A stretch of 64,000 nt of DNA, taken from the NCBI GenBank assembly GCA_016712985.1, contig JADJQA010000009.1, forward strand, positions 62,001 to 126,000, written 5' to 3'. Shown here piece by piece: positions 34,596-42,672 of the stretch. The notes beneath the pieces are model-generated. The model did no database searches and was not told the DNA's origin. It saw only the letters and a list, made by a program, of their open reading frames with translations. The number at the start of each line of letters is the position of its first letter. Positions within the stretch are counted from its first letter, which is position 1. Made by a program: the position numbers and the translations under genes. This stretch comes from Sulfuritalea sp. (GTDB taxonomy: Bacteria > Pseudomonadota > Gammaproteobacteria > Burkholderiales > Rhodocyclaceae).

Positions 34596-35431
34596 AACCA
34601 CTGAACGCGGACCTGCATTGCCATTCGACGGTGTCCGACGGACTGCTCGCGCCTGCGGAACTCGTGCGCCGGGCACAGGGCAATGGCGTCGAGTTGCTGG
34701 CGCTGACCGATCACGATGAACTCGGCGGACTGGCCGCGGCACGCGCGACGGCTGACGAGATCGGTCTGCGCTTCGTCGATGGCGTGGAGGTGTCGATTTC
34801 CTGGGGTGACGACCAGACGGTGCACATCGTGGGACTGGCTGTCGATCCCGCCAACGCCGCGCTGCTGGAAGGTCTGCAACAGGTCCGCAGCGGCCGCGAC
34901 TCGCGCGCCGGGCGCATGGCCGCGGAACTCGACAAGGTCGGCATACACGGCGCCTACGACGGAGCGCTGCGCCATGTCGGCAATCCGGCGCTGATCAGCC
35001 GCTCGCATTTTGCCCGCTATATTGTCGAGCAGGGGTACGCCAAAGATGTCAAGTCGGTGTTCGAGCACTGGCTGGCCAAGGGCAAGCCGGGCTATGTCGA
35101 GCACTCCTGGGCGACACTCGAAGATGCGTTGCGCTGGATAGTCGGCGCCGACGGCACGGCGGTGATCGCCCATCCTGGCCGCTACCGGCTGTCGCAAGCG
35201 GAGCGGCGCGAGTTGTTTGCGGCGTTCAAGGATCTCGGCGGGCGCGGCATCGAGGTGCTCTCGGGCGTCCAAAAGGATGATGAGGTGCGTGAGCTCTCGC
35301 GTATCGCCCGCGAGTTCGGATTTCTCGCTTCGCGCGGCTCGGACTTTCACGGCCCGGGAGAGAGCTGGATCGATCTCGGCAGGATGCCCGATTTGCCCGA
35401 GGATCTGACGCCGGTCTGGTCCCAACTCTGA
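34592..35431 (+). CDS. PHP-domain phosphoesterase (RNase AM/YciV-like)
   Basis: The 279-residue protein has the PHP metal-binding motifs DLHCHSTVSDG near the N-terminus, LTDHDE, GVEVS, VIAHPGR and the late GSDFHG. This set matches the YciV/TrpH family, which acts as 5'-3' exonuclease RNase AM and hydrolyses 3',5'-nucleotide bisphosphates. It overlaps the preceding hydrolase stop. The YciO-type gene follows after 91 bp, a common pairing in beta- and gammaproteobacteria. Confidence 0.9.
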   Translation: MKPLNADLHCHSTVSDGLLAPAELVRRAQGNGVELLALTDHDELGGLAAARATADEIGLRFVDGVEVSISWGDDQTVHIVGLAVDPANAALLEGLQQVRSGRDSRAGRMAAELDKVGIHGAYDGALRHVGNPALISRSHFARYIVEQGYAKDVKSVFEHWLAKGKPGYVEHSWATLEDALRWIVGADGTAVIAHPGRYRLSQAERRELFAAFKDLGGRGIEVLSGVQKDDEVRELSRIAREFGFLASRGSDFHGPGESWIDLGRMPDLPEDLTPVWSQL

Positions 35432-35522
35432 GGACAGCAGAAAGACAACAGACGACAGCAACGCATGCCGCGCCAAGCGCCGGTAAAATTCTCTCCTCTG
35501 TCTTCTATCCTCAGTCGTCTGC

Positions 35523-36149
35523 ATGGCCCAGCTATTTCAGATTCATCCTCAACATCCGCAGCCGCGGCTGATCAAGCAGGCCGCGGAGATTGCCCGCAGC
35601 GGCGGCCTTATCGCGCTGCCGACGGACGCTGCCTACTCACTCGCCGGGGTGGCCGGCTACGCGCCTCTGCTGGATCGAATCCGCCGCATTCGCGGCGTCG
35701 ACGAACGCCATCATTTCACGCTGATGTGTCGCGACCTTTCCGAGATCGCCACCTATGCGCGGGTGGACAACACGCAATATCGACTGCTGAAGGCCACCAC
35801 GCCGGGCGGCTATACCTTCATTCTGGAAGGCACACGGGAACTGCCGCGCCGCGTGCTGCATCCCAAGCGCAAGACCATCGGCCTGCGCGTGCCAAACCAT
35901 CCGCTGGCGCTGGCGCTGCTGGAAGAGATGAATGAGCCGCTGCTGACGTCGACGCTGATCCTGCCGGGATCTTCGGCACCGCTGGCCGATGCCGATGAAA
36001 TCCGCCAGCGGCTGGAAAAGCAGCTGGATCTGGTGATCGATGCCGGTCATTGCGGCATGGAGATGACCACCGTGATCAATCTGACCGGGGACCAGCCTGA
36101 ATTGGTGCGGGCCGGACTGGGGCCGCTGGCGCCTTTCGGGCTTGGTTGA
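35523..36149 (+). CDS. YciO/Sua5-family L-threonylcarbamoyladenylate synthase-like protein
   Basis: The 208-residue protein has the YrdC-like fold: IALPTDAAYSLAG, KRKTIGLRVPNHPLALALL and LLTSTLILPG. The Sua5 C-terminal domain is absent. YciO proteins resemble TsaC but their own role is less clear. It sits downstream of the PHP gene, as in many genomes. A TAAAAT at 35485-35490 could be a -10 element. Confidence 0.88.
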   Translation: MAQLFQIHPQHPQPRLIKQAAEIARSGGLIALPTDAAYSLAGVAGYAPLLDRIRRIRGVDERHHFTLMCRDLSEIATYARVDNTQYRLLKATTPGGYTFILEGTRELPRRVLHPKRKTIGLRVPNHPLALALLEEMNEPLLTSTLILPGSSAPLADADEIRQRLEKQLDLVIDAGHCGMEMTTVINLTGDQPELVRAGLGPLAPFGLG

Positions 36150-36176
36150 CCCGGTCTGATAGAATCGGTGCCTCCC

Positions 36177-36821
36177 ATGAATTTCATCCAGACGTTGGCG
36201 ATTTCCGCCTTGCCGGTAATCTTTGCCATCACGCTGCACGAGGCCGCGCACGGTTATGCCGCGCGGCATTTCGGCGATCCGACGGCTTGGCAGATGGGGC
36301 GCATCAGCCTGAATCCACTGCGACATGTGGATATGGTGGGGACCATCCTGGTGCCGGCTCTGATCTTGCTGCTTTCGGCAGGTGGCTTGTTGTTTGGCTG
36401 GGCCAAGCCGGTGCCGGTGAACTTCGGCAATTTGCGGCGCCCGAAGCAGGACATGCTTTGGGTCGCCGCGGCCGGACCGGGGGCTAACCTGGCCATGGCG
36501 CTGGCCTGGGCCCTGGTCTTGAAGTTTGCGATTGGCGTTCCCGCGCTTGGCTATGCGGAAGCGTTGAAGGAAATGGCGCGGGTCGGCATCGGCATCAATG
36601 GCGTGTTGATGGCACTGAATCTGCTGCCCTTGCCGCCGCTGGACGGCGGGCGCATCGCGGTGAGCCTCCTGCCGCCGCGCGCGGCCTGGAAATTTTCGCA
36701 GGTGGAACCCTGGGGTTTCCCGATCCTCCTGGCGCTGCTGTTTCTGGGTCTGCTGGACAACATCCTGCAACCCCTGTTGCGGGTCTTCAACACCCTGATT
36801 CGAACCCTTTTCGGTTTCTGA
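36177..36821 (+). CDS. M50-family site-2-protease-like membrane protein
   Basis: The roughly 214-residue multi-pass membrane metalloprotease has H21-E-A-A-H25 in the first helix and a second metal-ligand motif LDGGRI near the end of a later helix (NLLPLPPLDGGRI). The ATG at 36177 was preferred to the GTG nine bases earlier. It is upstream of trpS by 1 bp, an arrangement frequent in betaproteobacteria. The substrate is unknown. Confidence 0.9.
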   Translation: MNFIQTLAISALPVIFAITLHEAAHGYAARHFGDPTAWQMGRISLNPLRHVDMVGTILVPALILLLSAGGLLFGWAKPVPVNFGNLRRPKQDMLWVAAAGPGANLAMALAWALVLKFAIGVPALGYAEALKEMARVGIGINGVLMALNLLPLPPLDGGRIAVSLLPPRAAWKFSQVEPWGFPILLALLFLGLLDNILQPLLRVFNTLIRTLFGF

Positions 36822-36822
36822 A

Positions 36823-38025
36823 ATGTACGCAGAAAAAGTTCTTTCCGGCATGCGCCCGACCGGGCGTCTCCATCTCGGCCACTATCACGGCGTGCTGGCC
36901 AACTGGATCAAGCTCCAGCACGAATACCCGTGCCTGTTCTTCGTCGCCGACTGGCACGCGCTGACCACCGCTTACGACGAGCCCGGCACGATCACCGGCA
37001 ACGCCACCGACATGGTCATAGACTGGCTGGCAGCGGGCGTCGATCCCTCGCAGGCGACCATCTTTATCCAGTCCAGGGTGCCGGAGCACGCCGAACTGCA
37101 TCTGCTGCTGTCGATGATGACGCCGCTGGGCTGGCTGGAGCGCGTGCCGACGTACAAGGACCAACAGGAAAAACTGAAGGAAAAGGATTTGGCCACCTAT
37201 GGCTTTCTGGGATACCCGTTGCTCCAGAGCGCGGACATCCTGATCTATCGCGCCAATCAGGTTCCGGTGGGCGATGACCAGGTGCCGCACGTTGAATTCA
37301 CGCGCGAGATTGCGCGCCGTTTCAATCACCTGTATGGCCGCGAGCCGGACTTCGAGGACAAGGCTCGCGAGGCCGTCAAGAAACTCGGCAGCAAGCGCGC
37401 CAAACTCTATGACGAGTTGCGCACTCGCTATCAGGAGCGCGGCGAGAGTGAAGCGCTGGAGCAGGCGCACGAGTTGCTGAACGAGGCGCAGAGCCTCTCG
37501 CTGGGAGACCGGGAACGCCTGTTCGGCTGGCTCGAGGGTACGCGCAAGATGATTCTGGTTGAACCCGACGCACTGCTCACCCATGCTTCGCGCATGCCCG
37601 GGCTGGACGGCCAGAAAATGTCCAAGTCCTACGGCAACACGATCACGCTGCGTGAAGATGCTGACGCAGTCACCAAGAAGATTCGCACGATGCAGACCGA
37701 TCCGGCACGCGTGCGGCGCACGGATCCGGGCGACCCCGAAAAATGCCCGGTTTGGCAGTTCCACCTGATCTATTCGAGCGAAGAGGTCAGGGGCTGGGTG
37801 CAGGGCGGTTGCCGCACGGCGGGTATCGGCTGCATCGAATGCAAGCAGCCGGTGATCGATGGCGTGCTGCGCGAACAGGAGCCGATGCGCGAACGGGCGC
37901 GGATGTACGAGGAAGACCCGCAACTGGTCAAGAACATCATCGCCGACGGCTGCGAAAAGGCGCGCAAGCTGGCGCAGGAGACCATGCGCGACGTACGCGA
38001 AGCGATCGGTCTCGACTACTCGTGA
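36823..38025 (+). CDS. trpS: Tryptophanyl-tRNA synthetase
   Basis: The 400-residue class I synthetase has the HIGH-like HLGHYHG and the KMSKS motif GQKMSKSYGNTI. It charges tRNA-Trp in the cytosol. It is longer than the 334-residue enterobacterial form, with an insertion around residues 165-230, as in other betaproteobacteria. Its stop overlaps the scpA start (TGATG). Confidence 0.96.
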   Translation: MYAEKVLSGMRPTGRLHLGHYHGVLANWIKLQHEYPCLFFVADWHALTTAYDEPGTITGNATDMVIDWLAAGVDPSQATIFIQSRVPEHAELHLLLSMMTPLGWLERVPTYKDQQEKLKEKDLATYGFLGYPLLQSADILIYRANQVPVGDDQVPHVEFTREIARRFNHLYGREPDFEDKAREAVKKLGSKRAKLYDELRTRYQERGESEALEQAHELLNEAQSLSLGDRERLFGWLEGTRKMILVEPDALLTHASRMPGLDGQKMSKSYGNTITLREDADAVTKKIRTMQTDPARVRRTDPGDPEKCPVWQFHLIYSSEEVRGWVQGGCRTAGIGCIECKQPVIDGVLREQEPMRERARMYEEDPQLVKNIIADGCEKARKLAQETMRDVREAIGLDYS

Positions 38026-38921
38026 TGGAGAACGCCATTCCGCAGGCATCGGGCGGGCATTTCGGGTCGCAGGTCGCCGCGTCGCCGCTGCCAGCGCGTT
38101 GCGTCCCTGCGGGAACTCTTGTCGCGGGCGCACCGGCTGCCGCCCATCTGCCCAGAGTCTACGGCGAGGTGATGGCCGAGATGCCGCGCGACCTGTACAT
38201 TCCGCCGGATGCGCTGGAGATCATTCTCGAATCCTTCGAGGGTCCGCTGGACCTGCTGCTTTACCTGATTCGCCGGGCCAACATCAATGTCCTCGACATC
38301 CCGATGGCGCCGCTCACGGCGCAGTATCTGGTGTATGTCGAGGCGATGCGCAAGGGCAACCTCGAACTGGCCGCCGAATACCTGCTGATGGCGGCGATGC
38401 TGATCGAGATCAAGTCGCGCATGCTGCTGCCGCGCCCACCCAAGGCGGAAAATGGCGAGCCGGAAGACCCGCGTGCCGAACTGGTGCGCCGACTCATCGA
38501 ATACGAACGCATGAAGGCGTCGGCGGCGAAACTGGATGAAATGCCGCAGGCGGGACGCGACTATGAATGGATCACGGTGTGGATCGCCGACAAGGTCATC
38601 GAGCGCCAGCCCGAGGTAAGCCTGCACGATCTGCAAGTGGCCTGGCTTTCGCTGATGAAGCAGGCGAGAGTGCATCAGCATCACAAGATTCATCGCGAAG
38701 AGCTGTCGGTGCGCGAACACATGACCCTGATCTTGCGGCGCCTGCAGGGGGGCGGCTACGTGGTGTTCGACCAGTTGTTCGATCTGGCGCTGGGAGCCCA
38801 GGGCCTGGTGGTGAGTTTTCTCGCCCTGCTTGAACTGGCGCGCGAGTCCCTGATCGAGATTACCCAGAACGAAGCCATGGCGCCCATTTACGTGAAGCTG
38901 CCCGATGTTGCCGCTGTATAA
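38025..38921 (+). CDS. scpA: Segregation and condensation protein A (kleisin)
   Basis: The 298-residue protein has the ScpA N-terminal motif FEGPLDLLLYLIRRANINVLD and AAEYLLMAAMLIEIKSRMLLP, with the winged C-terminus. It bridges SMC heads in chromosome condensation. The first 45 residues are low in conservation; an internal ATG near 38172 is an alternative start. It overlaps scpB by 17 bp. Confidence 0.94.
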   Translation: MENAIPQASGGHFGSQVAASPLPARCVPAGTLVAGAPAAAHLPRVYGEVMAEMPRDLYIPPDALEIILESFEGPLDLLLYLIRRANINVLDIPMAPLTAQYLVYVEAMRKGNLELAAEYLLMAAMLIEIKSRMLLPRPPKAENGEPEDPRAELVRRLIEYERMKASAAKLDEMPQAGRDYEWITVWIADKVIERQPEVSLHDLQVAWLSLMKQARVHQHHKIHREELSVREHMTLILRRLQGGGYVVFDQLFDLALGAQGLVVSFLALLELARESLIEITQNEAMAPIYVKLPDVAAV

Positions 38922-39636
38922 ACCGGATGACTACAAGCGTGTACTGGAAACCGCGCTGCTGGTCGCTGCCGAACCGCTGCCGCTGTCCGAGCTGAAAAAG
39001 CTCTTCGACCAGGAGTTCGACGATGACACCTGGCGTACACTGTTGGACGATCTGCGCCGGGACTGGTCGGAGCGAGGTGCGGAACTGGTGCAACTGGCAT
39101 CCGGCTGGCGCTTTCAGACACGCCCGGAATATCAGTCCTACATTGACCGGCTGAAGAACGACAAACCGCCGAAGTATTCGCGCGCCGTGATGGAAACGCT
39201 GGCAATCATCGCCTATCGTCAGCCGGTGACGCGCGGCGACATTGAAGACGTGCGGGGAGTGGCGGTGTCGCCGAACATTCTGAAGACGCTGGAAGGGCGT
39301 GGCTGGATCGATGCCGTTGGGCACCGCGATGCGCCAGGACGGCCCGCGCTGTACGCGACTACACGAAGGTTTCTCGACGACCTCGGCTTGCGCAGTCTCA
39401 CCGAGCTGCCACCATTGACTGAAATTGAAAGGGTAATGGACCTTGGACAATCCGCGATCGCCGAAGTCTCCCCGGTCCAGGCACCCGGGGTCAAAGGATC
39501 GGGCGCCGGTCCAGCAGGATCAGGGCACCGGTCAGAACAGTCGTTCGTCCAGTGGTCAGCCGAACCCGTCGGCCGCGGGCCCTCCCCCGAAGGCGATGCG
39601 GAGCGGACTGCCGCAGCGCCAGGCCCGCAAGCCTAG
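38905..39636 (+). CDS. scpB: Segregation and condensation protein B
   Basis: The protein has two winged-helix domains: VLETALLVAAEPLPLSELKK and ETLAIIAYRQPVTRGDIEDVRGV, followed by GRPALYATTRRFLDDLGL. It stabilises the ScpA-SMC complex. The core ends near residue 180; the 60-residue Gly/Pro-rich tail overlaps the rluB 5' end in another frame and may be an artefact of an indel. Confidence 0.92.
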   Translation: MLPLYKPDDYKRVLETALLVAAEPLPLSELKKLFDQEFDDDTWRTLLDDLRRDWSERGAELVQLASGWRFQTRPEYQSYIDRLKNDKPPKYSRAVMETLAIIAYRQPVTRGDIEDVRGVAVSPNILKTLEGRGWIDAVGHRDAPGRPALYATTRRFLDDLGLRSLTELPPLTEIERVMDLGQSAIAEVSPVQAPGVKGSGAGPAGSGHRSEQSFVQWSAEPVGRGPSPEGDAERTAAAPGPQA

Positions 39637-40577
39637 TCCCTACCGGCCGCCGCAAGGTCCCGCGCGCGCCTGGGGAGATGCCCAGCGCGGAAGTGGAGGT
39701 TCCGCGGCTTCCCCGACGCAGTCAAGGCGCCGCAACGAACCGGTCTTCATCGATCCGCCCAAGCTGCACAAGGCGCTCGCCGATGCCGGTTACGGTTCGC
39801 GGCGCGAGCTCCGAAGACTGGATCATCGCCGGGCGTGTCAGTGTCAACGGGGTGCCGGCGCATGTGGGCCAGCGTGTTGGTCCGGGAGACAAGATTCGCG
39901 TCAATGGCAAGCTGGCGCAGCTCAAGTTCCTGCTGCGTCTGCCGCGCGTGCTGGTGTATCACAAGCCCGAAGGCGAGATTGTTTCCAAGGAAGACCCAGG
40001 CGGACGTCCAAGCGTGTTTGCCAGGCTGCCGCGGCTACGGAGCGGGCGCTGGATATCCATCGGTCGATTGGATTTCAACTCCTGCGGCCTGCTGTTGTTC
40101 ACCAACGACGGCGGTCTGGCCAATCGCATGATGCATCCGCGCTACGAAATCGAGCGCGAATACGCCGTGCGGATCCTGGGTGAGGCGACACCTGAAGTGC
40201 TGGCGCGTTTGCGCAGCGGCGTCGAACTCGAAGATGGCCTGGCCAGCTTCCAGCTTATCGCGGAAGCGGGCGGGGAGGGCGCCAATCGCTGGTATCGCGT
40301 AGTCCTCGCGGAAGGACGCAATCGCGAAGTGCGGCGCATGTTCGAGGCCGTGGGCCTGATGGTCAGCCGGCTGATGCGCGTGCGCTACGGCCCGGTACAG
40401 CTTTCGCCGCGGTTGAAACGAGGCCAGTGTCGCGATCTGGAACCGGGCGAGGTCCAGGAACTGCTGAAGCTGCTGCCGCCGCAGCAGAAAGCCGGCGCGC
40501 TCGCGGGATCGGATGCGGCTGGCGAAGGCGGCGGCAACGATAAGTTTGACCAGGACGATCAAGTCGCGAGCAACTGA
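39443..40577 (+). pseudogene. rluB: 23S rRNA pseudouridine synthase RluB-like, frameshifted
   Basis: An N-terminal low-complexity basic region and S4 domain start (PPKLHKALADAGYGSRREL) lie in one frame. The rest lies in the next frame: EDWIIAGRVSVNGVPAHVGQRV, and the catalytic aspartate region ISIGRLDFNSCGLLLFTNDG. The switch is at about 39811-39817, where one extra C gives CTCCGAAGA instead of CTCGAAGA. RluB modifies U2605-type positions of 23S rRNA. The TTG at 39443 is the likely start and overlaps scpB. A sequence error is likely. Confidence 0.8.
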
Positions 40578-40586
40578 ATCTTCGTT

Positions 40587-40615
40587 TTGCGGAGGAATGA
40601 TGCGTCTGCTATAAT
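40587..40615 (+). promoter_or_regulatory. Promoter of the rimP-nusA-infB operon
   Basis: TTGCGG at 40587-40592 and a consensus TATAAT at 40610-40615 are 17 bp apart. Transcription would start near 40622 and give an 84-nt leader before rimP. Confidence 0.7.
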
Positions 40616-40654
40616 CGGCCGGTTTGGGTAGCACCGTTCTCGGAAGAGAAAAGG

Positions 40655-40680
40655 AATGGGCTTTTTGGCCCATTTTCTAT
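40655..40680 (+). terminator. Leader hairpin with T-run before rimP
   Basis: AATGGGC (40655-40661) pairs with GCCCATT (40668-40674) around a TTTTTG loop and runs into TTTT. It lies inside the 5' leader of the rimP-nusA operon. As NusA controls termination, an attenuator is plausible, since nusA operons are autoregulated in enterobacteria; here this is inference. Confidence 0.55.
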
Positions 40681-40705
40681 TTGTGCGATACGTTTCTGGG
40701 GCTGT

Positions 40706-41161
40706 ATGCAACTGGTTGATTTGATTGAGATGACTGTTATTGGCTTGGGCTACGAACTGGTGGAATTCGAGACCAGTCCGCGGGCCCGGTTGTTGCGCGT
40801 CTTCATCGACAGGCCGGAAAGCGCACCAGGAAGCGGCATCTGTGTCGAGGATTGTGTCGCCGTGAGTAACCAGCTCAGTCGTGTGTTGGTGGTCGAGAAC
40901 ATCGACTACGACCGGCTTGAAGTCTCCTCACCGGGACTTGATCGCCTGCTGGTCAAGCCCGCTGACTACCGGCGCTTCGCCGGGCAGGACGTGCAGATCA
41001 AGCTGCGCGTTCCGCTGGGCAGCCAGCGCAATTTCAGCGGCGTGCTGGAGGGGTTGCGGGAAGACGGTGGGGATGCATTGGTTTGCCTGCGAGTGAATGA
41101 AGCGGCGCACGAGTTCGCGCTGGGGAACGTGGATCGGGCGCGTCTGGTGCCGAAGTTCTGA
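40706..41161 (+). CDS. rimP: Ribosome maturation factor RimP
   Basis: The 151-residue protein has the RimP core: LGYELVEFETSPRARLLRVFIDRP, then CVAVSNQLSRVL and YDRLEVSSPGLDRLL. It assists late 30S assembly. It is first gene of the conserved rimP-nusA-infB-rbfA-truB operon, 19 bp before nusA. Length is typical. Confidence 0.96.
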   Translation: MQLVDLIEMTVIGLGYELVEFETSPRARLLRVFIDRPESAPGSGICVEDCVAVSNQLSRVLVVENIDYDRLEVSSPGLDRLLVKPADYRRFAGQDVQIKLRVPLGSQRNFSGVLEGLREDGGDALVCLRVNEAAHEFALGNVDRARLVPKF

Positions 41162-41180
41162 TTAATGCTGGAGGACTCAC

Positions 41181-42662
41181 ATGAGCCGTGAATTGCTGCT
41201 GCTGGTCGATGCCTTGGCCCGCGAGAAAAATGTGCCGCGGGACATCGTCTTTGGCGCTCTTGAACTGGCCTTGGCGTCGGCGACCAAGAAGCGCACCAAC
41301 GACGAAGCCGACGTACGCGTGGATATCGATCGCGAGACTGGCGAATTCGAGGCTTTCCGCCGCTGGCTGGTGGTTGCCGATGACATGGTCGAGAATCCGG
41401 AACAGCAGATCGGCCTTGCCGCCGCGCAACGGCAGCTTCCCGACATCGTGCTCGAAGACTACGTCGAGGAGGCGCTTGAGCCCATCGATTTCGGCCGTAT
41501 CGGCGCCCAGGCGGCCAAGCAGGTAATTCTGCAGAAAATTCGCGATGCCGAACGCGAGCAGTTACTGAATGACTTTCTCGATCGCAAGGAATTCCTTGTC
41601 AGTGGCACCGTCAAGCGCATGGAGCGCGGCAGCGCCATCATCGAGGCAGGGCGCATCGAGGCCCTGTTGCCGCGCGACCAGATGATTCCCAAGGAAAACC
41701 TGCGTCCAGGCGACCGCGTCCGCGCCTGGCTGATGAAGATCGATCGCCAGGCAAGGGGACCGCAGCTCATTCTGTCGCGCACGGCACCCGAGTTCATCAT
41801 GAAGCTGTTCGAGCTGGAGGTGCCCGAGATCGAAGACGGTCTGCTGGAAATCAAGGCAGCGGCCCGTGACGCCGGCATGCGCGCCAAGATTGCCGTCAAG
41901 TCGAATAATTCGCGCGTCGATCCGATCGGCACCTGCGTCGGCATGCGCGGCTCGCGGGTCACGGCGGTGACCAATGAGCTTTCCGGCGAGCGTGTGGACA
42001 TCATCCTGTGGTCTGCCGATCCGGCCCAGTTCGTCATTGGCGCCCTGGCGCCGGCCGAGGTCCAGAGCATTGTCGTCGACGAAGAGAAGCACGCGATGGA
42101 CGTCGTGGTCGATGAGGACAACCTGGCGATTGCCATTGGCCGCGGCGGGCAGAACGTGCGTTTGGCCTCCGAGCTGACGGGCTGGACGATCAATCTGATG
42201 ACCATCGAGGAGTCCCAGACGAAGTCCGAGGGCGAGCACAGTTCGATTCGCGCCCTTTTCATCGACAAACTCGATGTCGACGAGGAGGTTGCCAACATCC
42301 TGATCGAGGAAGGCTTTTCCACGCTGGAGGAGGTCGCCTACGTGCCGCTCGCGGAAATGCTCGAAATCGAAGCGCTGGACGAAGCACCGGTCACCGAGCT
42401 GCGGGAGCGCGCGCGCAACGTGCTGCTTACCGAAGCCATCGTTGATGAGGAACAGTTGGAGAAAGTGGCCGATGACCTGCTGTCCGTCGAGGGCATGGAC
42501 AAGCCGCTGGCGGCGAAGTTGGCGAGGAACGGCGTCACGAATCGCGATGGGCTGGCGGACCTGGCGACCGACGAGCTGACTGAAATGACCGGCATCGATG
42601 CCGAGCGGGCGACCGCGCTGATCACTGTTGCGCGTGCCCACTGGTTCGCCGCAGAAGAATGA
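41181..42662 (+). CDS. nusA: Transcription termination/antitermination factor NusA
   Basis: The 493-residue protein has the N-terminal RNAP-binding domain, an S1 domain (FLVSGTVKRMERGSAIIEAGRIEALLP), two KH domains (GTCVGMRGSRVTAV, IAIGRGGQNVRLAS) and two acidic C-terminal repeats ending near residue 490. It is intact. A GGAGG ribosome site precedes the ATG. Confidence 0.97.
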   Translation: MSRELLLLVDALAREKNVPRDIVFGALELALASATKKRTNDEADVRVDIDRETGEFEAFRRWLVVADDMVENPEQQIGLAAAQRQLPDIVLEDYVEEALEPIDFGRIGAQAAKQVILQKIRDAEREQLLNDFLDRKEFLVSGTVKRMERGSAIIEAGRIEALLPRDQMIPKENLRPGDRVRAWLMKIDRQARGPQLILSRTAPEFIMKLFELEVPEIEDGLLEIKAAARDAGMRAKIAVKSNNSRVDPIGTCVGMRGSRVTAVTNELSGERVDIILWSADPAQFVIGALAPAEVQSIVVDEEKHAMDVVVDEDNLAIAIGRGGQNVRLASELTGWTINLMTIEESQTKSEGEHSSIRALFIDKLDVDEEVANILIEEGFSTLEEVAYVPLAEMLEIEALDEAPVTELRERARNVLLTEAIVDEEQLEKVADDLLSVEGMDKPLAAKLARNGVTNRDGLADLATDELTEMTGIDAERATALITVARAHWFAAEE

Positions 42663-42672
42663 GAGGTTCGGC

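Noticed and set aside
35432..35522. Regulatory RNA between the PHP and YciO genes
   Set aside because: It contains only imperfect GACAG/CTGTC-type repeats and a possible -10; no stable conserved fold could be identified.
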